From assembly GCA_963656065.1 (NCBI GenBank), contig CAVKGV010000003.1, positions 62,001 through 126,000 on the forward strand: a DNA stretch of 64,000 bases, written 5' to 3'. The translations under genes and the position numbers were made by a program. Of this stretch, positions 43,329 to 52,282 are shown one piece after another; position 1 is the stretch's first letter; each line of letters begins with the position of its first letter. This DNA is from Hallerella sp963656065. GTDB taxonomy: Bacteria; Fibrobacterota; Fibrobacteria; Fibrobacterales; Fibrobacteraceae. Below the pieces are notes generated by a model, which was given only the letters and a program-made list of their open reading frames with translations, had not been told where the DNA came from and searched no databases.

Positions 43329-45539
43329 ATGAAAAATCTATCCAAAACCCTTTTATTTCTAAGCTTTACGGCCATTTCTGCAACCTATGCGGGAAATCCC
43401 CAGTTCCCATTTCCACAAAATAAGGCGTATCCTTACGGGAACACGTTCCAATCGGCTAGCACCGATAAGATTTTAAGCCATTTCACCACATGGAAGCAAG
43501 CTTGGTACATCGAAGCCGGAACTTTTTACGAAAAATATGAAGGCGCTTCCGAAAACGCAAACAAGACCATGCCTAGTGGCACAGCGCGAATTATCAGCCC
43601 GAACGCCCATTCGGAATTGACCGTTTCGGAAGGCATCGCCTACGGAATGCTCCTAATGGTCTATATGTCCAATACATCTACCGACTACCAGTCAGAATTT
43701 GACAAACTTTGGAAATACTGGAAATGCTATGGCAAAGGGCTCAACGGCAGCGGTTGCTCCAGTTGGAGCGGTCAAGGCATGGACTGGCAAATCGACAACT
43801 ACACAAATAATATTTCCAGCGGAAGCGCAAGCGATGCTGATTTTGACGCAGCTTTGGCGCTTATCATGGCATCCAAACAATGGAATAACGAAGCATATCT
43901 AAACGAAGCAAAACAGCTCATCGCGTGGATAAAATCAAACGACATGGAAAGCGATGGAAGCATTCGTCCGGGCAGCAACTGGAACGAAGCATTCAATCCG
44001 AGCTACTCATGTGTCGCAGCATTTGATCTTTTTTACCAAGTGACAAGCGACATCTTCTGGAAGACCGCTATTACAACCACCATGTCCCATTTGCGTCAAT
44101 GCCAAAACGCGACAACGGGTCTCATGCCCGATTGGTGCGATTGGAATACACACAAGCCTGTTCAGACAAGCGCATCTGTTTCTGGAGGCTATCTCGGCTT
44201 TTATGACGATGCGGCGCGGACTCCATGGAGAACAGCTTGGGGTTACGCATGGTATGGAAATTCTCAGGCAAAGGACGCAAACGATGCGATTATCGAATGG
44301 TTGGATTCCACGACATACGGCTACGCGGGGCTGATTCTTCCCGGATACAGTATTGACGGAACATCAGATCAAAGCGTCTTCGTATCGTCAACCTATACCG
44401 GAGGGTTAGGACTTTCCATGCTCTCGGCGGACAATCCAAAATCCTACCTCGAAAACCTGTATTATACGCTGATCCATACCGACGGAAAAACGTCTTTGAC
44501 GGCAAGCAACGGAGAAAACTATTTCGCAGCAACTCTGAACATTCTCTATCTGCTTACCCTGACCGGAAATCTGCCAAACTTTTACGACATGTCCGGCTAT
44601 ACGGACTTCACGCCGAATTCCGCAAACGTCCTTACACCAAAGGAACCGGAAGGCGTTCTGCAACCGAAAAACAACGGAGCCGCGATTTCGGGACTCACTC
44701 AATGGGGAGCCTATTCGGACAAATACACATCCCCCGTTTTGGGAACGACCGCAATGTTCCCCGATTCGGGTAGTTCGGCAATCTATCAACAGGCGGACGG
44801 ATCCTACAACATCGCCATGGAAGCGTTCATCGCCTCGGAACCTCCTTATGAAGGCGGCGGAGAACAATACCCGTTTGCCGGTGTCGCCTGTTCCTTTGAT
44901 TCCATGCAAAACTATTACGATTTGAGCGACCTTACCCGCATCCGCATTACCTACAAGAGCCAAGGCGTGATGCGATTCGCCCTGCTAGACCAGGAAACTC
45001 TAAATCAAGACAAGGAAGGAGCGGAACCAGGCATCTATCTGCACCCGACTGAAGACTGGCGGACCATCGACATTGACATCACCTATAATTCCAATAAAGA
45101 TTTCAACACGCTCCGCTTTGCCGACTGGTCGAACCTCAACGGTGTTATCAGCGCAGAAGATGTTCTCAAAGCGGTCCGCGGAATTAAATTCGATGTAAAA
45201 ATGCAGAAAGCCGGCTTCGCCTCGTTTGCCCTCAAAGACATTAATCTGTTTGACGCAAACGGAAATGTCATATCCGCATTAAACGGCATAAACTCGATTC
45301 ATACGCAAAAATTTTCTACCCCAAAAGCGACCTTGACCCAAGAAAACAACATCATCTTCTATCAAGCATCAAGTAATGCGAAATTGAGCGTCTTCGATTT
45401 GAATGGAACTCTGCTTTCTACAAAATCCGTACAAGGTTCAGGACAGATTTTCATCGCAGAACTCGCCCCAAGAAAAGGCATTTATATTCTGCGCCTTACA
45501 TCGGACAACCGTTCCCAATTCTTGAAATTTCACAGATAA
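43329..45539 (+). CDS. Secreted GH8 endoglucanase with CBM11-like module and T9SS tail
   Basis: 736 residues, signal MKNLSKTLLFLSFTAISATYAG. The GH8 domain spans about 25-425. It has general acid E101 in ELTVSEGIAYGM, SDADFDAA at 168-175, and FYDDAARTPWR with D294 at the usual base position, so this paralogue looks canonical. About residues 455-645 form a CBM11-like jelly roll (GAAISGLTQWGAYSDKY to FASFALKDINLFD). The final 70 residues are a T9SS tail (KLSVFDLNGTLLSTKSVQG, GIYILRLTSDN). Codon use is AT-richer than in the lipoprotein GH8 pair. The GH5 gene follows after 33 nt. Confidence 0.93.
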   Translation: MKNLSKTLLFLSFTAISATYAGNPQFPFPQNKAYPYGNTFQSASTDKILSHFTTWKQAWYIEAGTFYEKYEGASENANKTMPSGTARIISPNAHSELTVSEGIAYGMLLMVYMSNTSTDYQSEFDKLWKYWKCYGKGLNGSGCSSWSGQGMDWQIDNYTNNISSGSASDADFDAALALIMASKQWNNEAYLNEAKQLIAWIKSNDMESDGSIRPGSNWNEAFNPSYSCVAAFDLFYQVTSDIFWKTAITTTMSHLRQCQNATTGLMPDWCDWNTHKPVQTSASVSGGYLGFYDDAARTPWRTAWGYAWYGNSQAKDANDAIIEWLDSTTYGYAGLILPGYSIDGTSDQSVFVSSTYTGGLGLSMLSADNPKSYLENLYYTLIHTDGKTSLTASNGENYFAATLNILYLLTLTGNLPNFYDMSGYTDFTPNSANVLTPKEPEGVLQPKNNGAAISGLTQWGAYSDKYTSPVLGTTAMFPDSGSSAIYQQADGSYNIAMEAFIASEPPYEGGGEQYPFAGVACSFDSMQNYYDLSDLTRIRITYKSQGVMRFALLDQETLNQDKEGAEPGIYLHPTEDWRTIDIDITYNSNKDFNTLRFADWSNLNGVISAEDVLKAVRGIKFDVKMQKAGFASFALKDINLFDANGNVISALNGINSIHTQKFSTPKATLTQENNIIFYQASSNAKLSVFDLNGTLLSTKSVQGSGQIFIAELAPRKGIYILRLTSDNRSQFLKFHR

Positions 45540-45572
45540 GATTTTTCAAGATTGAGTAAATCAAGGAGTTTT

Positions 45573-47774
45573 ATGAATAGATTCACCAAAATCCTTTTGG
45601 CAAGCGCGCTTGCCTACGCACAGTCCATCTCCGCCGACGCCTTGTCCGCCAAACCGCTCCGTGTCGGTCCCGTGCAAAACTACGGAGCCTTGGGCACAAG
45701 CGCTGGAAAAGTTGTAAGCCTTTCAAACGGCAAACAGGCGATGCTTCGCGGCATGAGCCTTTTCTGGTCCGATGCGACAGGTCTCCAATATTACACGGCA
45801 GATGCCATTTCTTGGGCTGTCCAGAACTTAAACATTGACATTTTCCGCTTTGCCATGGGCATCGAATATTACGATAGCGATGGAGGAACAAAAAACGCAA
45901 TGAGCGAGGGCTATTCCTATAAGACCTCGCCGGAGACATACATTTCAAAAATAGACAAAATGGTTGAAACGGCAATCGAAAACGATGTCTATATCATCAT
46001 CGACTGGCACAGCCACCGGGCAGAAAACGAACAGGCCTTAGCAAAGGAATTTTTTACCCAGATGGCACAAAAATACGCCAATGTTCCCAATGTCATCTTT
46101 GAAATCTACAATGAACCGGTCAAAACCTCCTGGTCAACCATCCAGAACTACGCAAACGACATTTCATCAAGCATCCGCCAATACACGCAAAACCTGATCC
46201 TCGTAGGAACGCCATCCTGGTCGCAAATGAGTTCTTATGGCGGTGTCAATGCGACAAACATCGCCTATGTTTTCCATTTTTACGCCGCAACACACACGAA
46301 AGATACGTTCAGTTCCAGATTGACAGCCGCCATGAACAGCGGCAACGCAGTTTTCATTTCGGAATGGGGAACGACAAGTGCCGATGGAAACGGTTCCCCG
46401 AACGAGAGCAATACGGAAGCATGGATTTCCTTTATGGAAGCAAACAAAATCAGCAACTGCAATTGGAGCTTCCGTCAATATACGAGTTCTGTGGACAACA
46501 AGTCCGAACAATCCGCCATGTTCGCCGGAAGCGACTTTTTGACCAGCCAAGAAGACCTAAACAACGCCTCGTACACGGCATCGGGCACAATCGTCAAAAA
46601 CTACCTGACTTCGCACAAAAGCGCCTGGGAAGATTCCCTCATCGCGGGAAACACTAGCGGTTCTTGTCATATCGAAAACACGACTGTTACGGAAACAGCA
46701 GGGACTGTTGCGTTAATATCGGGCTGCACCTATACATCCAGCGATGAAGCCGTTGCAACCGTTAACGGTTCAACGCTCAACATTCTCTCGGCAGGTTTTA
46801 CAATTCTCACAGCAAACGATGGTTCCAAGTCCATCGTCACGGTGAACAAGGAACCGAAGCAGACCGTTTCCGGGCTTTCGGATTTTATATGTAGATTCGG
46901 CGGTACTTGTTCGCAAAATCATTCGATGGTCAACTACACGGGAACAAACGATTTTGAATCCATACTGACCACATCGACAACAACGATTCAAGGAGGACAA
47001 CTCTCGTTCCAATCTTTAAGTCCCGATATTTTCACGGTCAAACAAGGAACCTGCATCAATTCAAAATACTGCTATAGCGCCCTCAACTCAACAGTCACTT
47101 TTGTCGAATTTACAACGACCTTAGGCGAAGGGAAATTGCGGGTAACGGCTCCGGCAGTCACCGGCTATCGTGCATTAGACGACACGATAACAATCTCTTT
47201 CGCCAAAGGGCAACAACGACTTCATTCCAAGTTCAAATCCCAAACATTGGCCTTGGGAGCAACATCTGTCGCCAATACGCTTCCAGACACAACTATTGCT
47301 AGCGAACAAATTTTCGTTTCCTACACCTACAACGGAGCGGAAACAACCCCCTATCTTTCAAAAGTCGGCACAACAATCCAAGCCGGTACGGAAAACGCAA
47401 TTATTTTTATCAAAGCGTCAGCCCCTGAAACCGATCGGTACGAAGCCTTCGAAAATTCCATTACGATTATAATCGGAGATAGCGCCTTGGCTGTCAATAA
47501 AGAAGAGTATAATATATCGCCGATAGCCGTTAAGACTCCGACGACGCCTTTCCGTGTACAAGCTCAAAGAAATGGCATTCTATTACAAGTTACCCAGAGC
47601 CACCCCATTGAATGGGGAATCTATTCAGCTAACGGGAAAAAGGTGTTCTCCCAGCAGAAAAATCTATCCCTAGGAACACATTGGATCTCCCTGGAACACA
47701 TCCCCGCCGGTTCCTACATTCTCAATGTTCGTCAAGGTAAATTCAAGAATTCGTTCCTGTGGAACAAACAATAA
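45573..47774 (+). CDS. Secreted GH5 endoglucanase with C-terminal Ig-like region and T9SS tail
   Basis: 733 residues; signal MNRFTKILLASALAYAQSIS. The catalytic domain (about 35-370) is a GH5 (beta/alpha)8 barrel close to the bacterial GH5_2 type. It has acid/base E181 in VIFEIYNEPV and nucleophile E264 in AVFISEWGT, with IDWHSH before. It hydrolyses beta-1,4-glucan with retention. About 370-660 are beta repeats like bacterial Ig domains (TYTSSDEAVATVNGSTLNIL). The end (PIEWGIYSANGKKVFSQQKN, PAGSYILNVRQGKFKNSFLW) is a T9SS tail. AAGGAG lies 5-6 nt before this ATG, which also starts the signal peptide. A strong terminator follows. Confidence 0.92.
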   Translation: MNRFTKILLASALAYAQSISADALSAKPLRVGPVQNYGALGTSAGKVVSLSNGKQAMLRGMSLFWSDATGLQYYTADAISWAVQNLNIDIFRFAMGIEYYDSDGGTKNAMSEGYSYKTSPETYISKIDKMVETAIENDVYIIIDWHSHRAENEQALAKEFFTQMAQKYANVPNVIFEIYNEPVKTSWSTIQNYANDISSSIRQYTQNLILVGTPSWSQMSSYGGVNATNIAYVFHFYAATHTKDTFSSRLTAAMNSGNAVFISEWGTTSADGNGSPNESNTEAWISFMEANKISNCNWSFRQYTSSVDNKSEQSAMFAGSDFLTSQEDLNNASYTASGTIVKNYLTSHKSAWEDSLIAGNTSGSCHIENTTVTETAGTVALISGCTYTSSDEAVATVNGSTLNILSAGFTILTANDGSKSIVTVNKEPKQTVSGLSDFICRFGGTCSQNHSMVNYTGTNDFESILTTSTTTIQGGQLSFQSLSPDIFTVKQGTCINSKYCYSALNSTVTFVEFTTTLGEGKLRVTAPAVTGYRALDDTITISFAKGQQRLHSKFKSQTLALGATSVANTLPDTTIASEQIFVSYTYNGAETTPYLSKVGTTIQAGTENAIIFIKASAPETDRYEAFENSITIIIGDSALAVNKEEYNISPIAVKTPTTPFRVQAQRNGILLQVTQSHPIEWGIYSANGKKVFSQQKNLSLGTHWISLEHIPAGSYILNVRQGKFKNSFLWNKQ

Positions 47775-47790
47775 CTGATTGTTTCCCCGC

Positions 47791-47823
47791 CCCCGAAAGT
47801 TGACAAACTTTCGGGGGCTTTTA
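47791..47823 (+). terminator. Rho-independent terminator of the GH8-GH5 operon
   Basis: A perfect 12-bp stem CCCCCGAAAGTT/AACTTTCGGGGG with loop GACA, followed by CTTTTA. It lies about 17 bp after the GH5 stop codon. Confidence 0.93.
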
Positions 47824-48158
47824 TGTATAGAAACTCACCAAGAAAGAATGTGGGAGACGTTCTGGAGCACCCAAAGAACTGCTCGAAATTTTGAGGAAAA
47901 AAACATACCTAAAAAAAATTGAAGGTTCTAAACCGAGAAAGGATTCCCCAAAGTATGAATTACAAAAAGGCAACTGTCTCAATGATAGGAATCAAGTTCT
48001 AACAACCCTATAACAACCGGATAAAACTGTGTTTAAAAGAAATGAGCCCGGTAACAATACCGGACTCGTAACTTATTTTACCTAGTGTTAAACTGACCCT
48101 CTTTTTGAGGCTCAGTTCATTTTCAAGCAAGCTTAAAAATGATCAAATAGACAAAGCG
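47824..48158. other. Intergenic region between convergent GH5 and GH18-like genes
   Basis: About 335 bp with no convincing gene. A frame from about 47850 to 47998 has coding-like codons (GAPKELLEILRKKTYLKKIE) but no start, so it may be a gene remnant. Two hairpins follow. Each has one internal mismatch: GAG-CCGGT/ACCGG-CTC at 48044-48067, and AACTGA-CCTC/GAGG-TCAGTT at 48091-48117. The second could end the minus-strand operon. Confidence 0.5.
48091..48117 (-). terminator. Possible terminator of the GH18-like/barrel operon
   Basis: An 11-position stem, AACTGACCCTC pairing with GAGGCTCAGTT apart from one C-C mismatch, around a TTTTT loop. It lies about 40 bp after the last stop codon. The downstream T tract is weak on the minus strand. 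Confidence 0.4.
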
Positions 48159-49217
48159 TTATTTCTTCTTCGCCTTGTAATCAACATCCGGGCGAAGTTC
48201 AAGCCCAATCGTGACCATCAGGGAAACAATCGGTTCCGTATGGTCCTGCGACAAGTCATAAGCGGCAACGCCGCCAAAACCCGCAGACTTGACAAGTTCG
48301 GACAAAGCCTTTACCGAAGGAATGCCCATGAAGACAATCGCATCCATCTCGCTTACGGCAATTTCTGACTTGGTCGTTTCGTCAAAAGAAACCTTGTAAT
48401 CCGGAGTTTCGAACTTTTTCATCAGTTCCCGGTAGGAAAGAATTCCTTCGTTTCCGCTGCCAATGCCCGTCTGCGCTTCGCCCAAGGCTTTCGCACCCGT
48501 AAAGCTCTTTCCGTAGAAGAAAACAACCGGGACAATCTTATCCTTTTCAACGCCTTTTGACACGAGAGCGTTCATCGCCTCTTCGAATACGGAGACGCTC
48601 TGGTTCGGCTTCAATTCGGAATTTTCTTCCGTCATCTGGTCCGGCACAAAGACGGTAATGTAGTCCGCCGCATTCAAGGATGTTGCATCATACGCATCCG
48701 CCGAAGAAAGCGGATACGTTGCGACGGAAAGTTCATACTTTCCGGCAAAGGATTCCTTTATGGCATTTACAAGAGTTCCAAAGGCTTCCGTGTTCTCGGA
48801 GGAAAGGTTCTGCCAATCGAGTTCCACGCCTGCAGCGCCATTTTCTTCCAACCAAGAAGACAGGTTGCCGACAAACGCCGAGCGAGCTTCATCCGAAGCG
48901 GCAATTTCCGCCAAGGTTCCTTCCTGTTCCATGCCGCCGACCGTCACAATCAGTTTTACGTTGTTCTCGGCGGAAAGTTTTGAAAGAGCCTTGAAATTTT
49001 CCACATCGTTTTCGTCGGCAAACGCAAGAGAACCGTCCGACGAAGGCGAAAGCGACACATAGTGAATGTGCGTCACCATGTTGTAGCGGATATCTTTCGG
49101 AGCGAACTGGGAATATTGGCTCCAATAGGGAAAATACCCGACGACCTTATCCGCAGCGGCATTTGCGACCGCAGCCATTCCCAAGACAAAAGAAAGTGCG
49201 ATTAGTTTTAGCTTCAT
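48159..49217 (-). CDS. GH18-fold protein with lost catalytic residues (chitinase-like, probably a lectin)
   Basis: 352 residues with signal MKLKLIALSFVLGMAAVANA. The fold matches GH18: KVVGYFPYWSQYSQFAPKDI at the first strand, THIHYVSLSPSSDG, KLIVTVGG, then the strand that normally reads DGxDxDWE. Here residues 129-136 read AGVELDWQ. Only D134 of the acidic trio remains, and the catalytic Glu is Gln136. The protein is therefore unlikely to hydrolyse glycans and may bind them instead, as known GH18-like lectins do. Last gene of the six-gene operon; GAGG precedes the ATG. The final lysine-rich tail (DYKAKKK) is not a membrane anchor, so it is periplasmic or secreted. Confidence 0.87.
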   Translation of the reverse strand: MKLKLIALSFVLGMAAVANAAADKVVGYFPYWSQYSQFAPKDIRYNMVTHIHYVSLSPSSDGSLAFADENDVENFKALSKLSAENNVKLIVTVGGMEQEGTLAEIAASDEARSAFVGNLSSWLEENGAAGVELDWQNLSSENTEAFGTLVNAIKESFAGKYELSVATYPLSSADAYDATSLNAADYITVFVPDQMTEENSELKPNQSVSVFEEAMNALVSKGVEKDKIVPVVFFYGKSFTGAKALGEAQTGIGSGNEGILSYRELMKKFETPDYKVSFDETTKSEIAVSEMDAIVFMGIPSVKALSELVKSAGFGGVAAYDLSQDHTEPIVSLMVTIGLELRPDVDYKAKKK

Positions 49218-49224
49218 AAAATCC

Positions 49225-50094
49225 TCACTCCGCGATTTCGCGAACAACGTCTCCGTCAGCACAATACAATTTCTTCATCGGATATTCCGTCTCGGACTGG
49301 ATCGGATTGTTCTTTTCCGCATCCGTGCAAGCCCGATAGGCCCAACCATGAGACTTGCCGAACATCAGATATTGGCTGCTGATGGCAAAAGTATCGACAG
49401 GTACCGTCGCAAGTGCGGCCAAATCGTCCTTTGTATCGTTGAAGTTGAACTTCAATAGTTGCCGCCTTTTATCGCTCGGAATTCCGCCAGTTGCAGAATC
49501 GAGAACAACAACACAGGAATTTGAATCTGTAACAGTTTCAACACTACCGCGCTGTTTTACAACAGAATATTCAACTCCATCGATTTTATAGGAGACAGCA
49601 GACTCCGGAGATTTTAGGGAATCCGTAAATCCTTCAACCGCAGTAATTGCCCCATCTAAACCATAGGTAAGTTTTCCCAAATAGACTTTTACAGGAATGG
49701 AATCCGCCTGCTTAACCCGTACAGAAATAGTATCTTCCTTGCAAACCTTGTTCTCGTTAATTGAAAAGGCCCAATCCTCAGTCCACAATTCTTCCGAATA
49801 ACCGGCATAGATAGGATTTGCATAAATCTGATGCAAAATGGAGGTATCCGAGAAAAATTCCGTCGTGTCAGCGGCGATCTCTTCTTTTTCAAGGACAAGC
49901 TCCTTGTTGTGCTGCGATACATAATCCTGAATCTGCAGACTGCGAAGCCCAGGATGAAGCGCCATATATTCCGCGGCGACAAAATCCTTCGGATAGTTGT
50001 CTTTCAGGGAGTCCGCTGAATTCACATCCAGCGAAGAGCAGGCCGTCAAAGCGACCGTTCCAAGAGCGAACAAAAAAAGTGTAGAAGTTTTCAT
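49225..50094 (-). CDS. Lipoprotein of unknown function in the barrel operon
   Basis: 289 residues, lipoprotein signal MKTSTLFLFALGTVALTACSS. The N-terminal 60 mature residues look helical (DFVAAEYMALHPGLRSLQIQDYV). The rest is predicted beta with four Cys (KVCKEDT, SNSCVVV, YRACTDA, KLYCADG). I recognise no family. It lies between the third barrel and the GH18-like gene, with AGAGG upstream of the ATG. By position it is a candidate lipid-anchored partner of the barrels, like the accessory lipoproteins of other glycan-uptake systems. That is an inference. Confidence 0.7.
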   Translation of the reverse strand: MKTSTLFLFALGTVALTACSSLDVNSADSLKDNYPKDFVAAEYMALHPGLRSLQIQDYVSQHNKELVLEKEEIAADTTEFFSDTSILHQIYANPIYAGYSEELWTEDWAFSINENKVCKEDTISVRVKQADSIPVKVYLGKLTYGLDGAITAVEGFTDSLKSPESAVSYKIDGVEYSVVKQRGSVETVTDSNSCVVVLDSATGGIPSDKRRQLLKFNFNDTKDDLAALATVPVDTFAISSQYLMFGKSHGWAYRACTDAEKNNPIQSETEYPMKKLYCADGDVVREIAE

Positions 50095-50106
50095 ACGTTT
50101 TACCTC

Positions 50107-52266
50107 TTAGAATGTCACCGTGACGTCGGCCATGATCACGTTTTTATCAATCGAGAATTCATCCGCTGCAAAGGTGGGATTCCCCATCTCATCGGTAGCA
50201 GAACGATTGAACGAAACTTTGTCTGTCAGCAAGCCATATTGCACCGAAAGATACGAAGCCGGAGCAATCTTGATACGCGGACCGACACGGAGAAGCATTT
50301 CTTCGACCTTGGTGATGCTTGCCGTAGTATTGATAGCCAGGGGAACGCCATATTCCAACGTGAGCTTTTCAACGCCCGCGAGGATGCCAATCGGGCCCCA
50401 GATTCCGGCAGAAATTCCGCCCATGATCCGGTCGGACTTGCGCTTGAAATAGGCGTTTTCTTCGGAATGCGTGAAGGAGGCCTGGAACAACGCCTTGTTT
50501 TCGTTCCCAAAAATATCTTCGATACCGAATGCGCCAAGAACCTGATCAACACGAACCCCGAGACCGGCGCCATATTGCGTGTACTTGTTGTCTATCACAT
50601 CCTGATTGTACTGGGCAAAGCGAACATTCAGGTTGATCGCCGAATTCCAGTCTCCGTCAAAGGCCACGGAGAAACCCTTGCGGTCCGGAGTCGCGATTCC
50701 CATCGGAAGCGCCATATCCAGCGAACCATCCATCAGGAACATCGCATCGTTCAATTCAAGCTTTTTGATTGTATTGGCATTATAGCCGTTGCGATAGACG
50801 TGAACGTTTTTATAGTTATTATACAAGCGAGAATACAGGTAAGGCGATTCCACCGATCCAGCCGACAAAACATTCGCCAAATCCGAAGACTGGAGATTCG
50901 TCACATTATAAGGATTGGAATTATAGACCTGAAAATAAAGGTTTTCGAGGCTCGACATCCCAAACGAGGATACCAACCCGATATAGGTAGAATCCGCATA
51001 CAAACCATTCGCATTCAGAATGACCGTATTGCCCCGGTAAGCGGGAGCGGAAGCCATTTCAGACCAGAACTTTTTGTCGTTTTGCAGGTAGCGGCCTTTT
51101 AAGTCAAAATGGAAATTGCCAAATTCGCCCTTCACATAGGGTTCCACGTAAAAGCTGTTTCCATTTTCGTCCCCGACTTCCTGAGATTCAGTTGTGTAGG
51201 ATATTTTAGAAACTGTTCCAACATAGACCACAGAATCCATGCCGCCATCAGCATTGGGAATAACGCCCTTTTGAGAAGAATAACTTGACGTCGTATTCTT
51301 GCTCAAGTAATAAGCGTCCGCATTCCACCAGGACATGGCAAATTCGCCGTTCAACCCGAAGGACACCGGCAAATCGGGAAGCATTTTTTTCGAATCAAAG
51401 CCGAATTCTCCCGAAAAGACCTTGTTGTCATCCAAAGCGACCGTGTCACTCAAACCGAGATCATGCGACGAAAAGCTTTTTTTACGGTCAAAGACTTCAA
51501 TATAGTTCACTCCAAGACGTGCGCCATAGGCTTCCACGCCCAATCGTCCGCCGAAGAGGTATCTGTCGGCCCAGTCAAAGTCAAAGAACGATTCGTCATT
51601 CTTCTTTGCGATGTTCCGAAGGCGTGCTCCGGTAGCCTGCGCATGAATGTCATCCAGGAAACCGACTTCACCGCTGTGATATTCCACATTGATGCCCTGG
51701 AGCAAACGGCGAGATGTCGTATCCAGATTGCGGAGAGCCATCGCGTCGGAGCGGGCTTCGGCAAAGATTTCCGGTTCCTGCAACAGGTTCGGCTGCGGCG
51801 TATAGAGCGTATAAGGCGTGTAGCCGACGCGCATATAGCCGAGGTTGAAAGACAAATGCTTGTCCAGGATCAAGCCGTCATAGGAGAACCAGTGCCCGAT
51901 AACCGGATTGTTGTTCTCTTCATAAGCGTTTTGCCAATCCTTGTGCAGGCGAGCTTCCACCCGGACTTCCGTCTCGGAACTCGGACGCGCCGTAAACACC
52001 AGATTGACGGTCGTATAGGCCTGGCTTTCCTGCGTGGGAGAGTTGTCGGCAAACTGATCCGACTTCGCCATCGAAGTCAAAACACCCGCCTTGGCGGAAC
52101 CGTTTACCCGCAGCCCCAGAACCGCATCGTTCAGGGAATCCAGTTTTTCGAGCAGAGATTTTTGCTGTCCGACCAGGGAATCTTCCGGAGAAGCAAAAGC
52201 CGTCGCCGCCGAAAGAAGCAGCATCGAAGAGAATCCAAGCAAATGCATTTTCATATTCGATTTCAT
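50107..52266 (-). CDS. Large outer-membrane beta-barrel protein (operon barrel 3)
   Basis: 719 residues; signal within MKMHLLGFSSMLLLSAATAFA. The mature start (EDSLVGQQKSLLEKLDSLNDAVLGL) is a short heptad-like helix. A long run of amphipathic strands follows (TVNLVFTARPSSETEVRVEARLH, YFKRKSDRIMGGISAGIW), ending in VIMADVTVTF, whose terminal Phe is a BAM recognition signal. The size fits a barrel of more than 20 strands or a barrel plus domains. ARSDAMALRNLDTTSRRLLQG parallels AESQELLEGNQRNLQG in the next barrel, so the two are homologous. No TonB box or plug domain is seen. GGAGGG precedes the ATG. Confidence 0.78.
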   Translation of the reverse strand: MKSNMKMHLLGFSSMLLLSAATAFASPEDSLVGQQKSLLEKLDSLNDAVLGLRVNGSAKAGVLTSMAKSDQFADNSPTQESQAYTTVNLVFTARPSSETEVRVEARLHKDWQNAYEENNNPVIGHWFSYDGLILDKHLSFNLGYMRVGYTPYTLYTPQPNLLQEPEIFAEARSDAMALRNLDTTSRRLLQGINVEYHSGEVGFLDDIHAQATGARLRNIAKKNDESFFDFDWADRYLFGGRLGVEAYGARLGVNYIEVFDRKKSFSSHDLGLSDTVALDDNKVFSGEFGFDSKKMLPDLPVSFGLNGEFAMSWWNADAYYLSKNTTSSYSSQKGVIPNADGGMDSVVYVGTVSKISYTTESQEVGDENGNSFYVEPYVKGEFGNFHFDLKGRYLQNDKKFWSEMASAPAYRGNTVILNANGLYADSTYIGLVSSFGMSSLENLYFQVYNSNPYNVTNLQSSDLANVLSAGSVESPYLYSRLYNNYKNVHVYRNGYNANTIKKLELNDAMFLMDGSLDMALPMGIATPDRKGFSVAFDGDWNSAINLNVRFAQYNQDVIDNKYTQYGAGLGVRVDQVLGAFGIEDIFGNENKALFQASFTHSEENAYFKRKSDRIMGGISAGIWGPIGILAGVEKLTLEYGVPLAINTTASITKVEEMLLRVGPRIKIAPASYLSVQYGLLTDKVSFNRSATDEMGNPTFAADEFSIDKNVIMADVTVTF

Positions 52267-52282
52267 TCCTTAGTCCCTCCCA

